Shown here piece after piece: positions 9,958 through 20,933 of a stretch of 64,000 nucleotides of DNA. Source of the DNA: Oxalobacteraceae bacterium (GTDB lineage: Bacteria; Pseudomonadota; Gammaproteobacteria; Burkholderiales; Burkholderiaceae_D). The number at the start of each line of letters is the position of its first letter. Position 1 is the stretch's first letter. The notes beneath the pieces were generated by a model that saw nothing but the letters and a program-made list of their open reading frames with translations, was not told where the DNA came from and ran no database searches. Location: NCBI GenBank assembly GCA_010024875.1, contig RGFZ01000009.1:1-64000 (forward strand), in the 5' to 3' direction. A program made the position numbers and the translations under genes.

Positions 9958-12900
9958 ATGACCGACCTGTCGGTATCTCAAAACCTCACTGCCTATACGC
10001 CCGCCAACAAGGTGCGTTTCGTGACCGCGGCCTCGCTGTTCGATGGCCATGACGCCTCCATCAACATCATGCGCCGCATCCTGATGTCGCAAGGTGCCGA
10101 GGTCATTCATCTGGGTCATAACCGGTCAGTGGAAGAGATCGTCACCGCCGCGCTGCAGGAAGACGCGCAGGGCATCGCCATCTCCAGCTACCAAGGAGGT
10201 CATGTCGAATACTTCAAGTACATGATCGACCTCTTGAAAGAGCGTGGCGGCGCGCACATCAAGGTCTATGGTGGTGGTGGTGGCGTGATCGTGCCCACAG
10301 AGATCCAGGAATTGCACGACTACGGAGTGGCGCGCATCTTCAGCCCCGAGGATGGGCAGCGCATGGGGCTGGTCGGCATGATCACCTACATGATCAAAGC
10401 TTGTGATATCGATCTGTCAGACTACGCACCTAACTCGCTCGCCGCATTGACCGACGGTGACATGAGCGTGCGCCAGCGTCCACTCGCGCAGCTGATCACC
10501 GCACTAGAAAATGGCAAGGCATCTCCCGAGCTGAAAAAAGCACTGCATGAGACCGCTGCCAAAACCACAGCACCGGCGCTTGGCATCACTGGCACCGGCG
10601 GAGCTGGAAAATCTTCGCTCACGGATGAACTAATCCGTCGCCTGCGTATCGATCAGGAAGATCAGCTGAACGTGGCCGTCATCTCCATCGATCCGTCACG
10701 TCGCAAATCGGGCGGCGCGCTGCTCGGCGACCGCATCCGCATGAACGCGATCAGCCCGTGGAGTAGCAAGCAGCGTGTTTTCATGCGCTCTCTCGCCACG
10801 CGCGAAGCCGGCTCAGAAATTTCACAGGCTCTACCCGATGTTGTCGCTGCCTGCCGCGTCGCCGGCTTTGATCTGATCATCGTCGAAACCTCCGGCATCG
10901 GTCAGGGCGATGCCGCGATCGTTCCCCATGTGGATTGCAGCCTGTACGTGATGACGCCCGAGTTCGGCGCCGCGTCGCAGCTGGAAAAGATCGACATGCT
11001 CGACTTCGCTGATTTCGTCGCGATCAACAAGTTCGACCGCAAAGGCGCGCAGGATGCGTTGCGCGACGTCGCCAAGCAGGTACAGCGCAACCGCGAAGCA
11101 TGGACGGTGCCGACCGAGCACATGCCCGTATTCGGCACGCAAGCATCACGCTTCAATGATGATGGCGTGACCGCGCTGTATCAGGGGCTGCTACCCAAGC
11201 TGACCGAGCTGGGTCTAAAAATCACTGCTGGCAAGCTCGCACCCGTGAACGTGCGTTTCTCTTCGGGGAGGAATGCGATCGTGCCACCGGCGCGCAGCCG
11301 CTACCTGGCCGAGATCGCCGACACCGTGCGCGGCTATCATCGCCGAGTGGAAAAGCAAGTCATCGTTGCCCGCGAACGCCAGCAACTGACGGCAGCGAAG
11401 CGCCTGTTATCCGCCTCAGGCAAGCCTGCGGATTTTGATGATCTGATCACACAGCGCGAACATGCACTGGATGCGGATGCACGTACCGCGCTGGCCGGCT
11501 GGCCTGAGCTGCAGGCTACCTACAGCGGCGATGAGCATGTGGTGAAGATCCGCGACAAGGAGATTCGCACTCGTCTGTTTACCGAGACACTGTCCGGCAA
11601 CAAGGTGCGCAAGGTCTCGCTGCCGAAGTATGCCGACCATGGCGACCTGCTGCGATGGCTGATGAAAGAAAATCTGCCCGGTTACTTCCCTTATACCGCC
11701 GGCGTTTTCCCGTTCAAGCGCGAGAATGAAGATCCAACCCGCATGTTTGCCGGTGAAGGCGATGCTTTCCGCACCAATCGGCGCTTCAAGCTGGTGTCTG
11801 AAGGCATGCCGGCCAAGCGACTGTCAACCGCATTCGACTCGGTCACGCTATACGGGGCCGATCCGGCGCTGCGCCCGGACATTTACGGCAAGGTCGGCAA
11901 TTCCGGCGTGTCGATCGCGACGCTGGAAGACATGAAGGTACTGTACGACGGCTTTGATCTGTGCGACCCGACAACCTCGGTCTCGATGACAATCAATGGC
12001 CCGGCGCCGACCATCCTCGCGTTCTTCATGAACACCGCGATCGATCAACAGATCGAAAAGTTCAAGGCTGACAAGGGCCGTGAGCCGACTGCTGAAGAAG
12101 CAGCGCAGATCCGTGCCTGGGTCTTGCAGAATGTGCGCGGCACGGTGCAAGCAGACATATTGAAAGAAGATCAAGGCCAAAACACGTGCATCTTCTCGAC
12201 CGAATTCTCGCTGAAGGTAATGGGCGACATTCAGCAATACTTTGTTGATCACAAGGTGCGCAATTTCTATTCGGTGTCGATTTCCGGTTATCACATCGCC
12301 GAAGCTGGTGCGAACCCGATCTCGCAGCTGGCGTTCACGCTATCGAATGGTTTCACTTTTGTCGAAGCCTATCTGGCACGCGGCATGCACATTGACGATT
12401 TCGCGCCTAATTTGTCATTCTTCTTTTCCAACGGCATGGATCCCGAGTACACCGTGCTTGGTCGCGTCGCGCGTCGCATCTGGGCAGTATCCATGCGCGA
12501 AAAATATGGCGCGAACGAACGCAGTCAGAAGCTGAAATATCACATCCAGACCTCGGGCCGCTCGCTGCATGCGCAGGAAGTGGACTTCAACGACATCCGC
12601 ACCACCCTGCAGGCGTTGATCGCGATCTACGATAACTGCAATTCGCTGCACACCAACGCCTATGACGAAGCAATCACCACGCCGACCGATGAATCCGTGC
12701 GACGCGCGCTGGCGATCCAGCTGATCATCAACCGCGAGTGGGGACTGGCAAAGAACGAAAATCCGAGTCAGGGCTCGTTCATCATCGAAGAGCTGACCGA
12801 TCTGGTCGAAGAAGCGGTGCTGCAAGAGTTTGAGCGCATCGCCGAGCGCGGCGGTGTGCTGGGCGCGATGGAGACCGGCTACCAGCGTAGCAAGATTCAG

Positions 12901-13236
12901 GAAGAGTCGATGCTTTACGAGCACAGAAAGCATGACGGCAGCCTGCCCATCATCGGCGTGAACACCTTCCGCAATCCCAAAGGCGACACCATTCCACAGC
13001 AACTGGAGCTGGCACGCTCGACGGACGAGGAAAAACAGTCTCAGCTCAAACGTCTTGCCGACTACCACACGCGACATCAGTCACAGGCGCCCGAAGTACT
13101 GGCCGAGTTGCAGCAGGCCGTGATCCGCGACGAGAACGTGTTCGCCAAACTGATGGAGGCGGCGCGGGTCTGCTCTCTGGGTCAGATCACGGACGCGCTG
13201 TTCGAGGTCGGCGGTCAGTACCGGCGCAGCATGTAA
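9958..13236 (+). CDS. icmF: Fused isobutyryl-CoA mutase (B12 domain, MeaB-like GTPase, mutase)
   Basis: [15 protein letters not shown]-terminal B12 domain; [10 protein letters not shown]-loop; C-terminal mutase segment [25 protein letters not shown]. Confidence 0.95.
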   Translation: MTDLSVSQNLTAYTPANKVRFVTAASLFDGHDASINIMRRILMSQGAEVIHLGHNRSVEEIVTAALQEDAQGIAISSYQGGHVEYFKYMIDLLKERGGAHIKVYGGGGGVIVPTEIQELHDYGVARIFSPEDGQRMGLVGMITYMIKACDIDLSDYAPNSLAALTDGDMSVRQRPLAQLITALENGKASPELKKALHETAAKTTAPALGITGTGGAGKSSLTDELIRRLRIDQEDQLNVAVISIDPSRRKSGGALLGDRIRMNAISPWSSKQRVFMRSLATREAGSEISQALPDVVAACRVAGFDLIIVETSGIGQGDAAIVPHVDCSLYVMTPEFGAASQLEKIDMLDFADFVAINKFDRKGAQDALRDVAKQVQRNREAWTVPTEHMPVFGTQASRFNDDGVTALYQGLLPKLTELGLKITAGKLAPVNVRFSSGRNAIVPPARSRYLAEIADTVRGYHRRVEKQVIVARERQQLTAAKRLLSASGKPADFDDLITQREHALDADARTALAGWPELQATYSGDEHVVKIRDKEIRTRLFTETLSGNKVRKVSLPKYADHGDLLRWLMKENLPGYFPYTAGVFPFKRENEDPTRMFAGEGDAFRTNRRFKLVSEGMPAKRLSTAFDSVTLYGADPALRPDIYGKVGNSGVSIATLEDMKVLYDGFDLCDPTTSVSMTINGPAPTILAFFMNTAIDQQIEKFKADKGREPTAEEAAQIRAWVLQNVRGTVQADILKEDQGQNTCIFSTEFSLKVMGDIQQYFVDHKVRNFYSVSISGYHIAEAGANPISQLAFTLSNGFTFVEAYLARGMHIDDFAPNLSFFFSNGMDPEYTVLGRVARRIWAVSMREKYGANERSQKLKYHIQTSGRSLHAQEVDFNDIRTTLQALIAIYDNCNSLHTNAYDEAITTPTDESVRRALAIQLIINREWGLAKNENPSQGSFIIEELTDLVEEAVLQEFERIAERGGVLGAMETGYQRSKIQEESMLYEHRKHDGSLPIIGVNTFRNPKGDTIPQQLELARSTDEEKQSQLKRLADYHTRHQSQAPEVLAELQQAVIRDENVFAKLMEAARVCSLGQITDALFEVGGQYRRSM

Positions 13237-13262
13237 GTAGTCTGGCCGCTACAATTGGGGGC

Positions 13263-14417
13263 ATGGCCGACCTGTTTGCCCCAAATGATGAAGCACTCGA
13301 GGCCCTGATATCCGCGATCGATATCCGGGCCTATGAAAAAACCCGCAATCACCTGGCGGGCAAGGTCACTCGGCTCTCACCCTACATCACCCACGGCTTC
13401 ATCAGTATTCCTGCCCTGTTCGAACGCCTGCCCCAACTCAAACTGGAAGACAAGCTGGCCTTTGAATTCGGCTGGCGCGAATTCTTCCATCATGTATGGC
13501 ACCGTGCCGGCGACGGCATTCTCGACGATATGCGGGCCGGTCTGCCGGGCGTTCGCTATCAGCGTGAACTGCCCGACGATGTGCGCGAGGGGCGTACCGG
13601 TCTGCCCGTGATCGACAAGGCCGTGCACACGCTCTACGAGACTGGCTATCTGCACAATCACGCGCGCATGTGGCTGGCCAGTTACCTAGTCCATCTGCGC
13701 AAGGTGCACTGGCGAACTGGCGCGGACTGGATGCATGCGCATCTGCTGGATGGCGACCTGGCCTCCAACCATTTGTCATGGCAATGGGTTGCAGCTACCT
13801 TCAGCAGCAAGCCTTATCTGTTCAATGCGGAGAATGTCGCACGCTACGCGCCGGCCAACTGGCATTGCGAGCGCAGCGCGGTCGACATGTCTTACGATGC
13901 CCTGGAAGCGATCGCCAGAAGCTCGGAGACGATCATGGTCTCGCCCGCCTTGCTGGGAATGAGCGAACCGGAAATACTTTCTGCGCCGCCGTCCGAAGTA
14001 CCAGCGCTGCACATTACTGCCGGCACGCGTGTGCGGCTGGTGCATCCGTGGATGATGGACAGCGCTGCTTTTGATGGCATGCGCGTCGGTGTCATTCATC
14101 TGCCTTTTCATCGTCAATTTCCATGGTCGGCATCGCGCTGGCGTTTCGTGATGCGGCGCCTACAGGAAGTGACCGAGGCGATATTCGTGGGCGATCTGAA
14201 TGAACTCGGCCCAGTGCTTAGCCAGTCAGTATCCGTAGAGAGCGTCGCCACGCTGAACCCCGGCTACCGCGATGCCTTGCCAGCGCTGTGCGTGCGACTC
14301 CATGAGTCCGTGCGGCGCTTTCCCAATCCCGTCAAAGCCTGCCGCTCGTTCTCCGCGTTCTGGAGCATCTGTACGCAAGGCTCGGAGGACGCGCCCCGTC
14401 GCGCGTGGCACCGATGA
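13263..14417 (+). CDS. Photolyase-related FAD-binding domain protein lacking the N-terminal antenna domain
   Basis: LSPYITHGFISIPALF, FEFGWREFFHHVW and DGDLASNHLSWQWVAATFSSKPYLFNAENVARY; begins directly at the helical FAD domain. Confidence 0.8.
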   Translation: MADLFAPNDEALEALISAIDIRAYEKTRNHLAGKVTRLSPYITHGFISIPALFERLPQLKLEDKLAFEFGWREFFHHVWHRAGDGILDDMRAGLPGVRYQRELPDDVREGRTGLPVIDKAVHTLYETGYLHNHARMWLASYLVHLRKVHWRTGADWMHAHLLDGDLASNHLSWQWVAATFSSKPYLFNAENVARYAPANWHCERSAVDMSYDALEAIARSSETIMVSPALLGMSEPEILSAPPSEVPALHITAGTRVRLVHPWMMDSAAFDGMRVGVIHLPFHRQFPWSASRWRFVMRRLQEVTEAIFVGDLNELGPVLSQSVSVESVATLNPGYRDALPALCVRLHESVRRFPNPVKACRSFSAFWSICTQGSEDAPRRAWHR

Positions 14418-16003
14418 GTCTGGGCGTCGTCTGGTTCAAGCGCGATCTGCGCGTATTCGATCATCTGCCACTGCTACAAGCCAGCGGCCATGCTGCGGTA
14501 CTGCCCTTATATGTGTATGAGCCGGAGATCATCCGCGCACCAGATTTCTCGGCCCAGCACCTGTGCTTCATCAATGAATGTCTGGTCGAGCTCGATCAGG
14601 CACTGAGCGGCAGGGGTAGTCCGCTGCAGATCGTGCATGGCGAGATTACCCACGTGCTCAAGCGTATCCGTGAAGAATTCGGTGACTTCACGCTGTATTC
14701 GCATGAAGAAACCGGTAATGCAATCAGTTATGCGCGTGATATCCGTGTGGCCGACTGGTGCAAGGCAAACGGCATCAGCTGGAAAGAGTCGCCGAGTAAT
14801 GGCGTGGTGCGATGCCTCTCATCGCGCGATGAGTGGTCGGCGATCTGGATACAACGCATGCGCCAGCCGCTGGTCAGCGCACCGGATTTTCTGCGCTCAC
14901 CGAGCAAGATGCTGACGCCAAATGGTCTGATGACGCCCCGCCAGCTGGGCCGCGATGATGCCGACAAGCCGGGAAGGCAGCGCGGCGGCCGCAGGCTGGC
15001 ATCTCAGCAGGTGAAGCTTTTCTTCGACAAGCAGTTGCCGCATTACCGCTACTCAATGTCCAGCCCGCTGTCGGCTGAGGATGCCTGCTCACGACTGTCG
15101 CCCTATATCGCTTATGGCGTGATCTCGGTTCGAGAGCTGATGCACAAGGTCTGGAAGATGCGCACGCATATCCAGTCCCTGCCCCCGCCGGCTCAGCCGA
15201 GAGGTGCGCTCTCCAGCCTGAAGTCTTTCGAGAGCCGGCTGCACTGGCATTGCCATTTTATTCAAAAGCTCGAATCCGAACCCGAGATCGAGCAGCACAA
15301 CGTGCACCGTGGCTTCGATGGTCTGCGCGAGGGTAACTTCAGCCAAGAGTATTTCGAGCGCTGGCGCAAGGGCGAGACCGGTTTCCCGCTGATCGATGCC
15401 TGCATGAAGATGCTCGCGCACACTGGCTGGATTAATTTTCGTATGCGCGCACTCTTGATCAGCTTTTCCAGCTACCAGCTCTGGAACCACTGGCGAGAAC
15501 CTGCGCTACATCTTGCGCGCGAATTTCTAGATTACGAACCGGGCATTCACTATCCGCAGATACAGATGCAAAGTGGGGTCACTGGCATCAATATGCTGCG
15601 CATCTATAACCCGGTGAAACAAGCACATGATCAGGATCCCGAAGGTATCTTCGTCAAACGCTGGCTGCCGCAGCTGGAGCAGGTGCCGCAGGCATTCATC
15701 TTCGAACCCTGGACCATGCCACCCGACGTGCAAGCCGAATGCGGCGTGCTGATCGGCGAACACTATCCGGAACCCGTCGTGGACCATCTGGCGACCGCTG
15801 CTTACGCACGTAACACGCTATGGGAGTTAAGGCGGGATCCCCTGGTACGCAGCGAGGCGCTGAATGTGTTTCAACGCCACGGCAGTCGCAATCCAATGCG
15901 CGAAGGCCAGTCACGGCGTACAACGCGCTCGAAAAAATCAGCCTCCGGTGCTGAGACGCCTCAGCTTCCGCTCGCGCTGGATATTCCGGAGCAAGACGCC
16001 TGA
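14414..16003 (+). CDS. Cryptochrome/deoxyribodipyrimidine photo-lyase family protein
   Basis: LGVVWFKRDLRVFDHLPLLQA; HWHCHFIQKLE; GWINFRMRALLISFSSYQLW. Confidence 0.9.
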   Translation: MSLGVVWFKRDLRVFDHLPLLQASGHAAVLPLYVYEPEIIRAPDFSAQHLCFINECLVELDQALSGRGSPLQIVHGEITHVLKRIREEFGDFTLYSHEETGNAISYARDIRVADWCKANGISWKESPSNGVVRCLSSRDEWSAIWIQRMRQPLVSAPDFLRSPSKMLTPNGLMTPRQLGRDDADKPGRQRGGRRLASQQVKLFFDKQLPHYRYSMSSPLSAEDACSRLSPYIAYGVISVRELMHKVWKMRTHIQSLPPPAQPRGALSSLKSFESRLHWHCHFIQKLESEPEIEQHNVHRGFDGLREGNFSQEYFERWRKGETGFPLIDACMKMLAHTGWINFRMRALLISFSSYQLWNHWREPALHLAREFLDYEPGIHYPQIQMQSGVTGINMLRIYNPVKQAHDQDPEGIFVKRWLPQLEQVPQAFIFEPWTMPPDVQAECGVLIGEHYPEPVVDHLATAAYARNTLWELRRDPLVRSEALNVFQRHGSRNPMREGQSRRTTRSKKSASGAETPQLPLALDIPEQDA

Positions 16004-16896
16004 TGCTGCCCGGTATTCTCAGCGCCGGTCTGGCTTTCACACTCTGGGGTATCTTTCCTGTCTACCTGAAACTCTTGCATGATGTGCCGCCGCTGGAGAT
16101 CTTGTCGCATCGTGTGGTGTGGTCGATTGTCTTTCTGTCGCTAGTACTTTATTGGCGCAAGCAGTGGACCTGGGTGGTGAATGTGCGTGCAAATCCACGA
16201 ATCGCGCTCACCTTTGTTGCCAGTGCGGCGGCGCTCGGCGCGAACTGGGTTATCTACATCTGGGCAATCAACGCAGACAGAGTGATTGATGCCAGCCTTG
16301 GGTATTTCATCACGCCGCTCTTCAATGTTCTTTTCGGCCGGCTGCTGGGAGAGCGCTTGCACCCGGTGCAGTGGCTGTGCGTTGCGCTGGCAGCCAGCGG
16401 CGTCGGTTGGCTGACCGCAAGCGCCGGGCATCTGCCCTGGATCGGTCTGCTGCTGGGCATCAGTTTCGGCTCATATGGTCTGCTGCGAAAAACCGCGCCA
16501 CTCGGCGCGCTCGAAGGTCTGGCGGTGGAGACACTGGTGATGCTGCCAGCGGCCTGTGCTTTTCTTCTCGTGCCCGGCAGCGGTAGCTCGCATGCTTTCG
16601 CCGCGGATTCGCTGACACTCAGTCTGCTGCTAGCAGCGGCGGGACCTGTGACCGCGATACCTTTATTACTGTTCGCGTTCGGCGCACGACGCATTCCGCT
16701 GAGTATCGTCGGCCTGCTGCAATACATCGGCCCCAGTATCCAGCTGCTGCTAGGTATCTGGCTCTATCACGAACCCTTTGACAACGATAAATTGATCGGC
16801 TTCTCGCTGATCTGGAGCGCGCTGGCGCTATTTTCTGCACAAGGCCTGTGGCTCGCATGGCGACATAGCAGGCCCTCGGCGCCTGTCTCGGCCTGA
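16003..16896 (+). CDS. rarD: EamA family transporter, RarD type
   Basis: GILSAGLAFTLWGIFPVYLKLLHDVPPLEILSHRVVWS; multiple TM helices. Confidence 0.88.
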   Translation: MLPGILSAGLAFTLWGIFPVYLKLLHDVPPLEILSHRVVWSIVFLSLVLYWRKQWTWVVNVRANPRIALTFVASAAALGANWVIYIWAINADRVIDASLGYFITPLFNVLFGRLLGERLHPVQWLCVALAASGVGWLTASAGHLPWIGLLLGISFGSYGLLRKTAPLGALEGLAVETLVMLPAACAFLLVPGSGSSHAFAADSLTLSLLLAAAGPVTAIPLLLFAFGARRIPLSIVGLLQYIGPSIQLLLGIWLYHEPFDNDKLIGFSLIWSALALFSAQGLWLAWRHSRPSAPVSA

Positions 16897-17017
16897 GATC
16901 AGGATGACGCAGCGCAAGCCTGTACCCGAGTCCACCCTTCGGGTATCCTCTGGCGTTTTGAGCCGCCCGTTCTGGCGTCTTCCATCGACTTGTCGAATCT
17001 TCTATCATTAAAAAACC

Positions 17018-18685
17018 ATGGCCAACTACGTTTACACGATGAACCGCGTGGGCAAGATCGTCCCGCCTAAGCGTCAGATCCTGAAAGACATCTCGCTGTC
17101 CTTTTTCCCCGGTGCCAAGATCGGCGTGCTCGGGCTAAATGGTTCAGGCAAATCCACGCTGCTGAAGATCATGGCCGGCATCGACAAAGATATCGAAGGC
17201 GAAGCGATACCGATGCCGAACCTGAAAATCGGTTATCTGCCGCAAGAGCCACAACTCGATCCGTCAATGACCGTGCGGCAGGCTGTGGAGAGCGGCCTGG
17301 GCGAAGCCTTTGAAGCGCGCGCAAAGCTTGATGCCGTGTATGCCGCCTATGCTGAACCCGATGCCGACTTTGATGCGCTCGCGACCGAGCAGGCGCGGCT
17401 GGAAGCCATCATCGCTGCCGCCGATGGCGGCAACCTTGAACTGCAACTCGAAGTCGCTGCGGATGCGCTGCGCCTGCCTCCGTGGGACGCAAAGATCGAC
17501 GTACTCTCGGGCGGCGAAAAGCGCCGTGTGGCGCTCTGCCAGCTTCTGCTTTCAAAGCCAGACATGCTGCTGCTCGATGAGCCGACCAACCATCTGGATG
17601 CAGAATCAGTGGACTGGCTCGAGCAATTCCTGCAGCGCTTCCCCGGTACTGTCGTTGGCATCACCCATGACCGCTACTTTCTCGACAATGCCGCCGAGTG
17701 GATACTCGAACTCGACCGTGGTCATGGCATTCCGTGGAAAGGCAATTACAGTTCCTGGCTGGAGCAAAAAGAAAATCGTCTGAAACAAGAAGAATCGAGT
17801 GAATCAGCTCGCCAAAAAGCGCTGAAAAAAGAACTCGAATGGGTGAGGCAAAACCCCAAGGGCCGCCAGGCCAAGAGCAAGGCGCGTATCGCACGCTTCA
17901 ATGAGCTCTCCGAATACGAATACCAGAAACGCAATGAGACCCAGGAAATCTTCATTCCTGTTGCCGAGCGTCTCGGCAATGAAGTCATCGAATTCAAGAA
18001 CGTCAGCAAAGGTTATGGTGATCGTCTGCTCATCGACAATCTGTCATTCCGTATTCCGCCAGGCGCCATCGTCGGCATCATCGGCCCGAACGGCGCCGGT
18101 AAATCGACACTGTTCCGCATGATCTCCGGCAAAGAACAACCCGATAGCGGTGAAGTCGTGATCGGGCCGACTGCAAAAATCTCGGTGGTCGATCAGTCAC
18201 GTGACGATCTCGACAATAAAAAAACCGTATTTGATGATGTCTCTCAGGGTGCCGATATCCTGACCGTCGGTCGCTTCGAAATGCCCTCACGCGCTTATCT
18301 TGGTCGTTTCAATTTCAAGGGTGGCGATCAGCAAAAAATCGTCGGCAATCTGTCCGGTGGTGAGCGTGGCCGTTTACATCTCGCTAAGACACTGCTGATG
18401 GGCGGCAATGTACTGCTGTTGGATGAGCCCTCCAACGATTTAGACGTAGAAACTCTGCGTGCGCTGGAAGACGCCTTGCTCGAATTTGCCGGTAGCGTGC
18501 TAGTGATATCACACGATCGCTGGTTCCTCGATCGCATTGCCACGCACATTCTGGCGTTCGAAGGCAACTCGCAGGTTACCTTCTTCGACGGGAATTATCA
18601 GGAATACGAAGCCGACAAGAAGAAACGTCTCGGCGAGGAGGGTGCGAAGCCCAAGCGAATTCGATATAAGCCATTGCGCAGCTGA
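17018..18685 (+). CDS. ettA: Energy-dependent translational throttle protein (ABC-F)
   Basis: Two ABC domains (GLNGSGKST, GPNGAGKST), duplicated LSGGE motifs, PPKRQILKDISLSFFPGAKIGVLG start. Confidence 0.95.
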   Translation: MANYVYTMNRVGKIVPPKRQILKDISLSFFPGAKIGVLGLNGSGKSTLLKIMAGIDKDIEGEAIPMPNLKIGYLPQEPQLDPSMTVRQAVESGLGEAFEARAKLDAVYAAYAEPDADFDALATEQARLEAIIAAADGGNLELQLEVAADALRLPPWDAKIDVLSGGEKRRVALCQLLLSKPDMLLLDEPTNHLDAESVDWLEQFLQRFPGTVVGITHDRYFLDNAAEWILELDRGHGIPWKGNYSSWLEQKENRLKQEESSESARQKALKKELEWVRQNPKGRQAKSKARIARFNELSEYEYQKRNETQEIFIPVAERLGNEVIEFKNVSKGYGDRLLIDNLSFRIPPGAIVGIIGPNGAGKSTLFRMISGKEQPDSGEVVIGPTAKISVVDQSRDDLDNKKTVFDDVSQGADILTVGRFEMPSRAYLGRFNFKGGDQQKIVGNLSGGERGRLHLAKTLLMGGNVLLLDEPSNDLDVETLRALEDALLEFAGSVLVISHDRWFLDRIATHILAFEGNSQVTFFDGNYQEYEADKKKRLGEEGAKPKRIRYKPLRS

Positions 18686-18866
18686 GTATTGTATTGCTTC
18701 ATCGGCGCTAACGATCCTGCTGGGCGTATATCTCTGACGTCTTCTGGAACTATTTATTCCTCAACTGAACAGAAGGCCTTTGTCAACGACCAAAGGCGCC
18801 GATCAACCCCAACTCCGTAATCGTCCTGCGCCTGATCGCGCAGCGCTCAACCCGCAACAAGATTTG

Positions 18867-20933
18867 ATGGGCGTGGACTCAAGCATGCCAGCCTGATACC
18901 GGCGACGCCGAAATACTCGAGCATTCCGAACCTGTTTGCAAACAGCGACTTACTGATGCACCCGAGTCGGCCAACGAAGCGTCAACAGCAGCCTCTGTTT
19001 TTTGTACGCTGACGACGTAGAAATTGCGTTGGAAGACGCTGTTACTGAGGGCAATCTCGAGAGGTTACAAGAGATAGCGGCTCAGATAAAAGATGACATA
19101 AAAAATTTTTTTGATGATGAGTTATGGCTTCTCGCTGCTCGACAAGGTCATCTGATCGTGATGCAGTGGATGCACCTACAAGCAGATAAATTCGATATTC
19201 CACAACCTGAAATGTCGACATTATTGAACGAGGCTGCAAAATACGGGCAGCTCCATATTGTTCAATGGCTCGCTGAGCAGGGGTGCAATCTTTATCAATT
19301 AACTCATAGAAACTATAATGCCCTTACCCTTGCTGCTGAAGGCGGTCACCTTGAAGTGGTGAAATGGCTTGCCGAACAGGGGTGCAATCTTGATCAGCTA
19401 GATGATTTCAATGGCAACGCGCTGCCCCTTGCAGCCCAAGGCGGTTATCTTGAAGTGGTGAAATGGCTCGCTGAGCAGGGCTTTGATATTCATCATATAG
19501 ATAAAGCCAGAGACAATGCACTGACTTTAGCAGCAAAAGAGGGTCACCTTGAAGTTGTCTAATTTATTGTCGAACAGGGTGCCGACATTCATTGGATAAA
19601 TAATAACGGGGACAATGCACTGACAGCTGCAGCCAGCTGCGTAAATTTAGATATCGTGGGATACCTTTTGAATAAAGGGTGCAAAATTAATCATGTAAAT
19701 GACCATGGCAAGACTGTTTTAGCCGTGGCGATGAAAAATAAAAAAATCGAGGTCGCATGCTATTTGATCAACCGGGGCGCGAACGTGAATATTGGCTTGC
19801 CTCCTGATTCCGATGGGCTATTATTCAGAGCACTCGATTTCAGAATCCCGACGTTAATCGAGCTGTTGATTCCCCTGCACGATGTCTCCCGGCGGTCCGC
19901 CTCGGGCCGCACCCCGTTGATGGTCGCCGCAGAAAAGAACCTCATTGAGGTCGCAATACCATTAATCCAAGCCAATCTGAAATTTCCGTCCGCGCCGCAA
20001 ATGAGGTCAGAGGCTTTGGCAGTTGCCACTAGATCGCTGTTCAAGGAATTGCTGATCAATCCTTCTATCGTCGGTGATGTTCCACCTTCATACAGCTTTT
20101 TACAGGCAGACGGCGCGCCTGTGATCATGAGCGCCGTTATTGGCGAACATGTTTCTTCCCAATATCATGCATTACAGTGCCTGCAGGCCAACCTTGGCTC
20201 CACCGGGTTAATGACTCCCATGCAAATGACATCCGCGAAGATCAGTATTCTTACAGAACTGCCTGTATGGAAGCTTCATCATCCAAATGCCACCATCTTC
20301 CCTGAAGAGCTGCCTCGTTCTTTATTGCCTGTACGAGAAAAAGTCATTGCTTTTATCATGGAAGATATCGAAGTGCTTGCCACGCAAGCACTCCAGTGGG
20401 AAGAAAATCACTTGATTCCGGTGGTTGAAAATCTTTATGAATCCTGCCTGAGTCACTCCCTGTCTCAAAACCCTGGCATTGATATTCTCAGCGAGCTTAC
20501 CGTCAAGGGCCTGTATTACCCTATCGCCAAGCGAATTGCGAATGCGTGGTCAAATGCATGGGCCACCATGCATGAAGAAGCTGTACCCATGATGCAGCCG
20601 CGAGCTGCCGCACCCATGATGCAACCAGCTGTCGCAACTCACCTCGATGACTGGGATCGCGAAGATCTGGGTGATCTCGATCCGCTCACAGGCGAGGTGG
20701 TAATCAAGCCCGATACGGTAGCGCGCAACATCGACCATTTTATCGACACGCCGGTCGGCTCCAACCTTCTTCAAGCCTTCCGTGCTGCCCTCCAGAGTGA
20801 GTTTGATTCGGTCGCAGGTGGAATTTTGCGCGCGCCGAATACAAACCTTTCCGAGCAGAGCCAAGGCTTATATGCCGATCTGATAGGCCGACAGCTTCAT
20901 CTGGTCGCTCAATTCTGGAGAGCTAAATCATAA
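18867..20933 (+). pseudogene. Ankyrin-repeat protein gene, interrupted (in-frame TAA at 19560-19562; apparent 5' frameshifts)
   Basis: Repeats like GHLEVVKWLAEQGCNLDQLDDFNGNALPLAAQGGYLEVVKWLAEQG; both ORF pieces (19002-19562 and 19656-20933) share a frame; no ATG for the first piece. Confidence 0.7.

Noticed and set aside
12415-13077. 220-aa minus-strand ORF opposite icmF
   Set aside because: Antisense shadow ORF with no recognisable motif.
18776-18797. Hairpin GCCTTTG-TCAACGAC-CAAAGGC downstream of ettA
   Set aside because: Only 7 bp, no U-tract, and it may lie within the degraded 5' part of the ankyrin gene.
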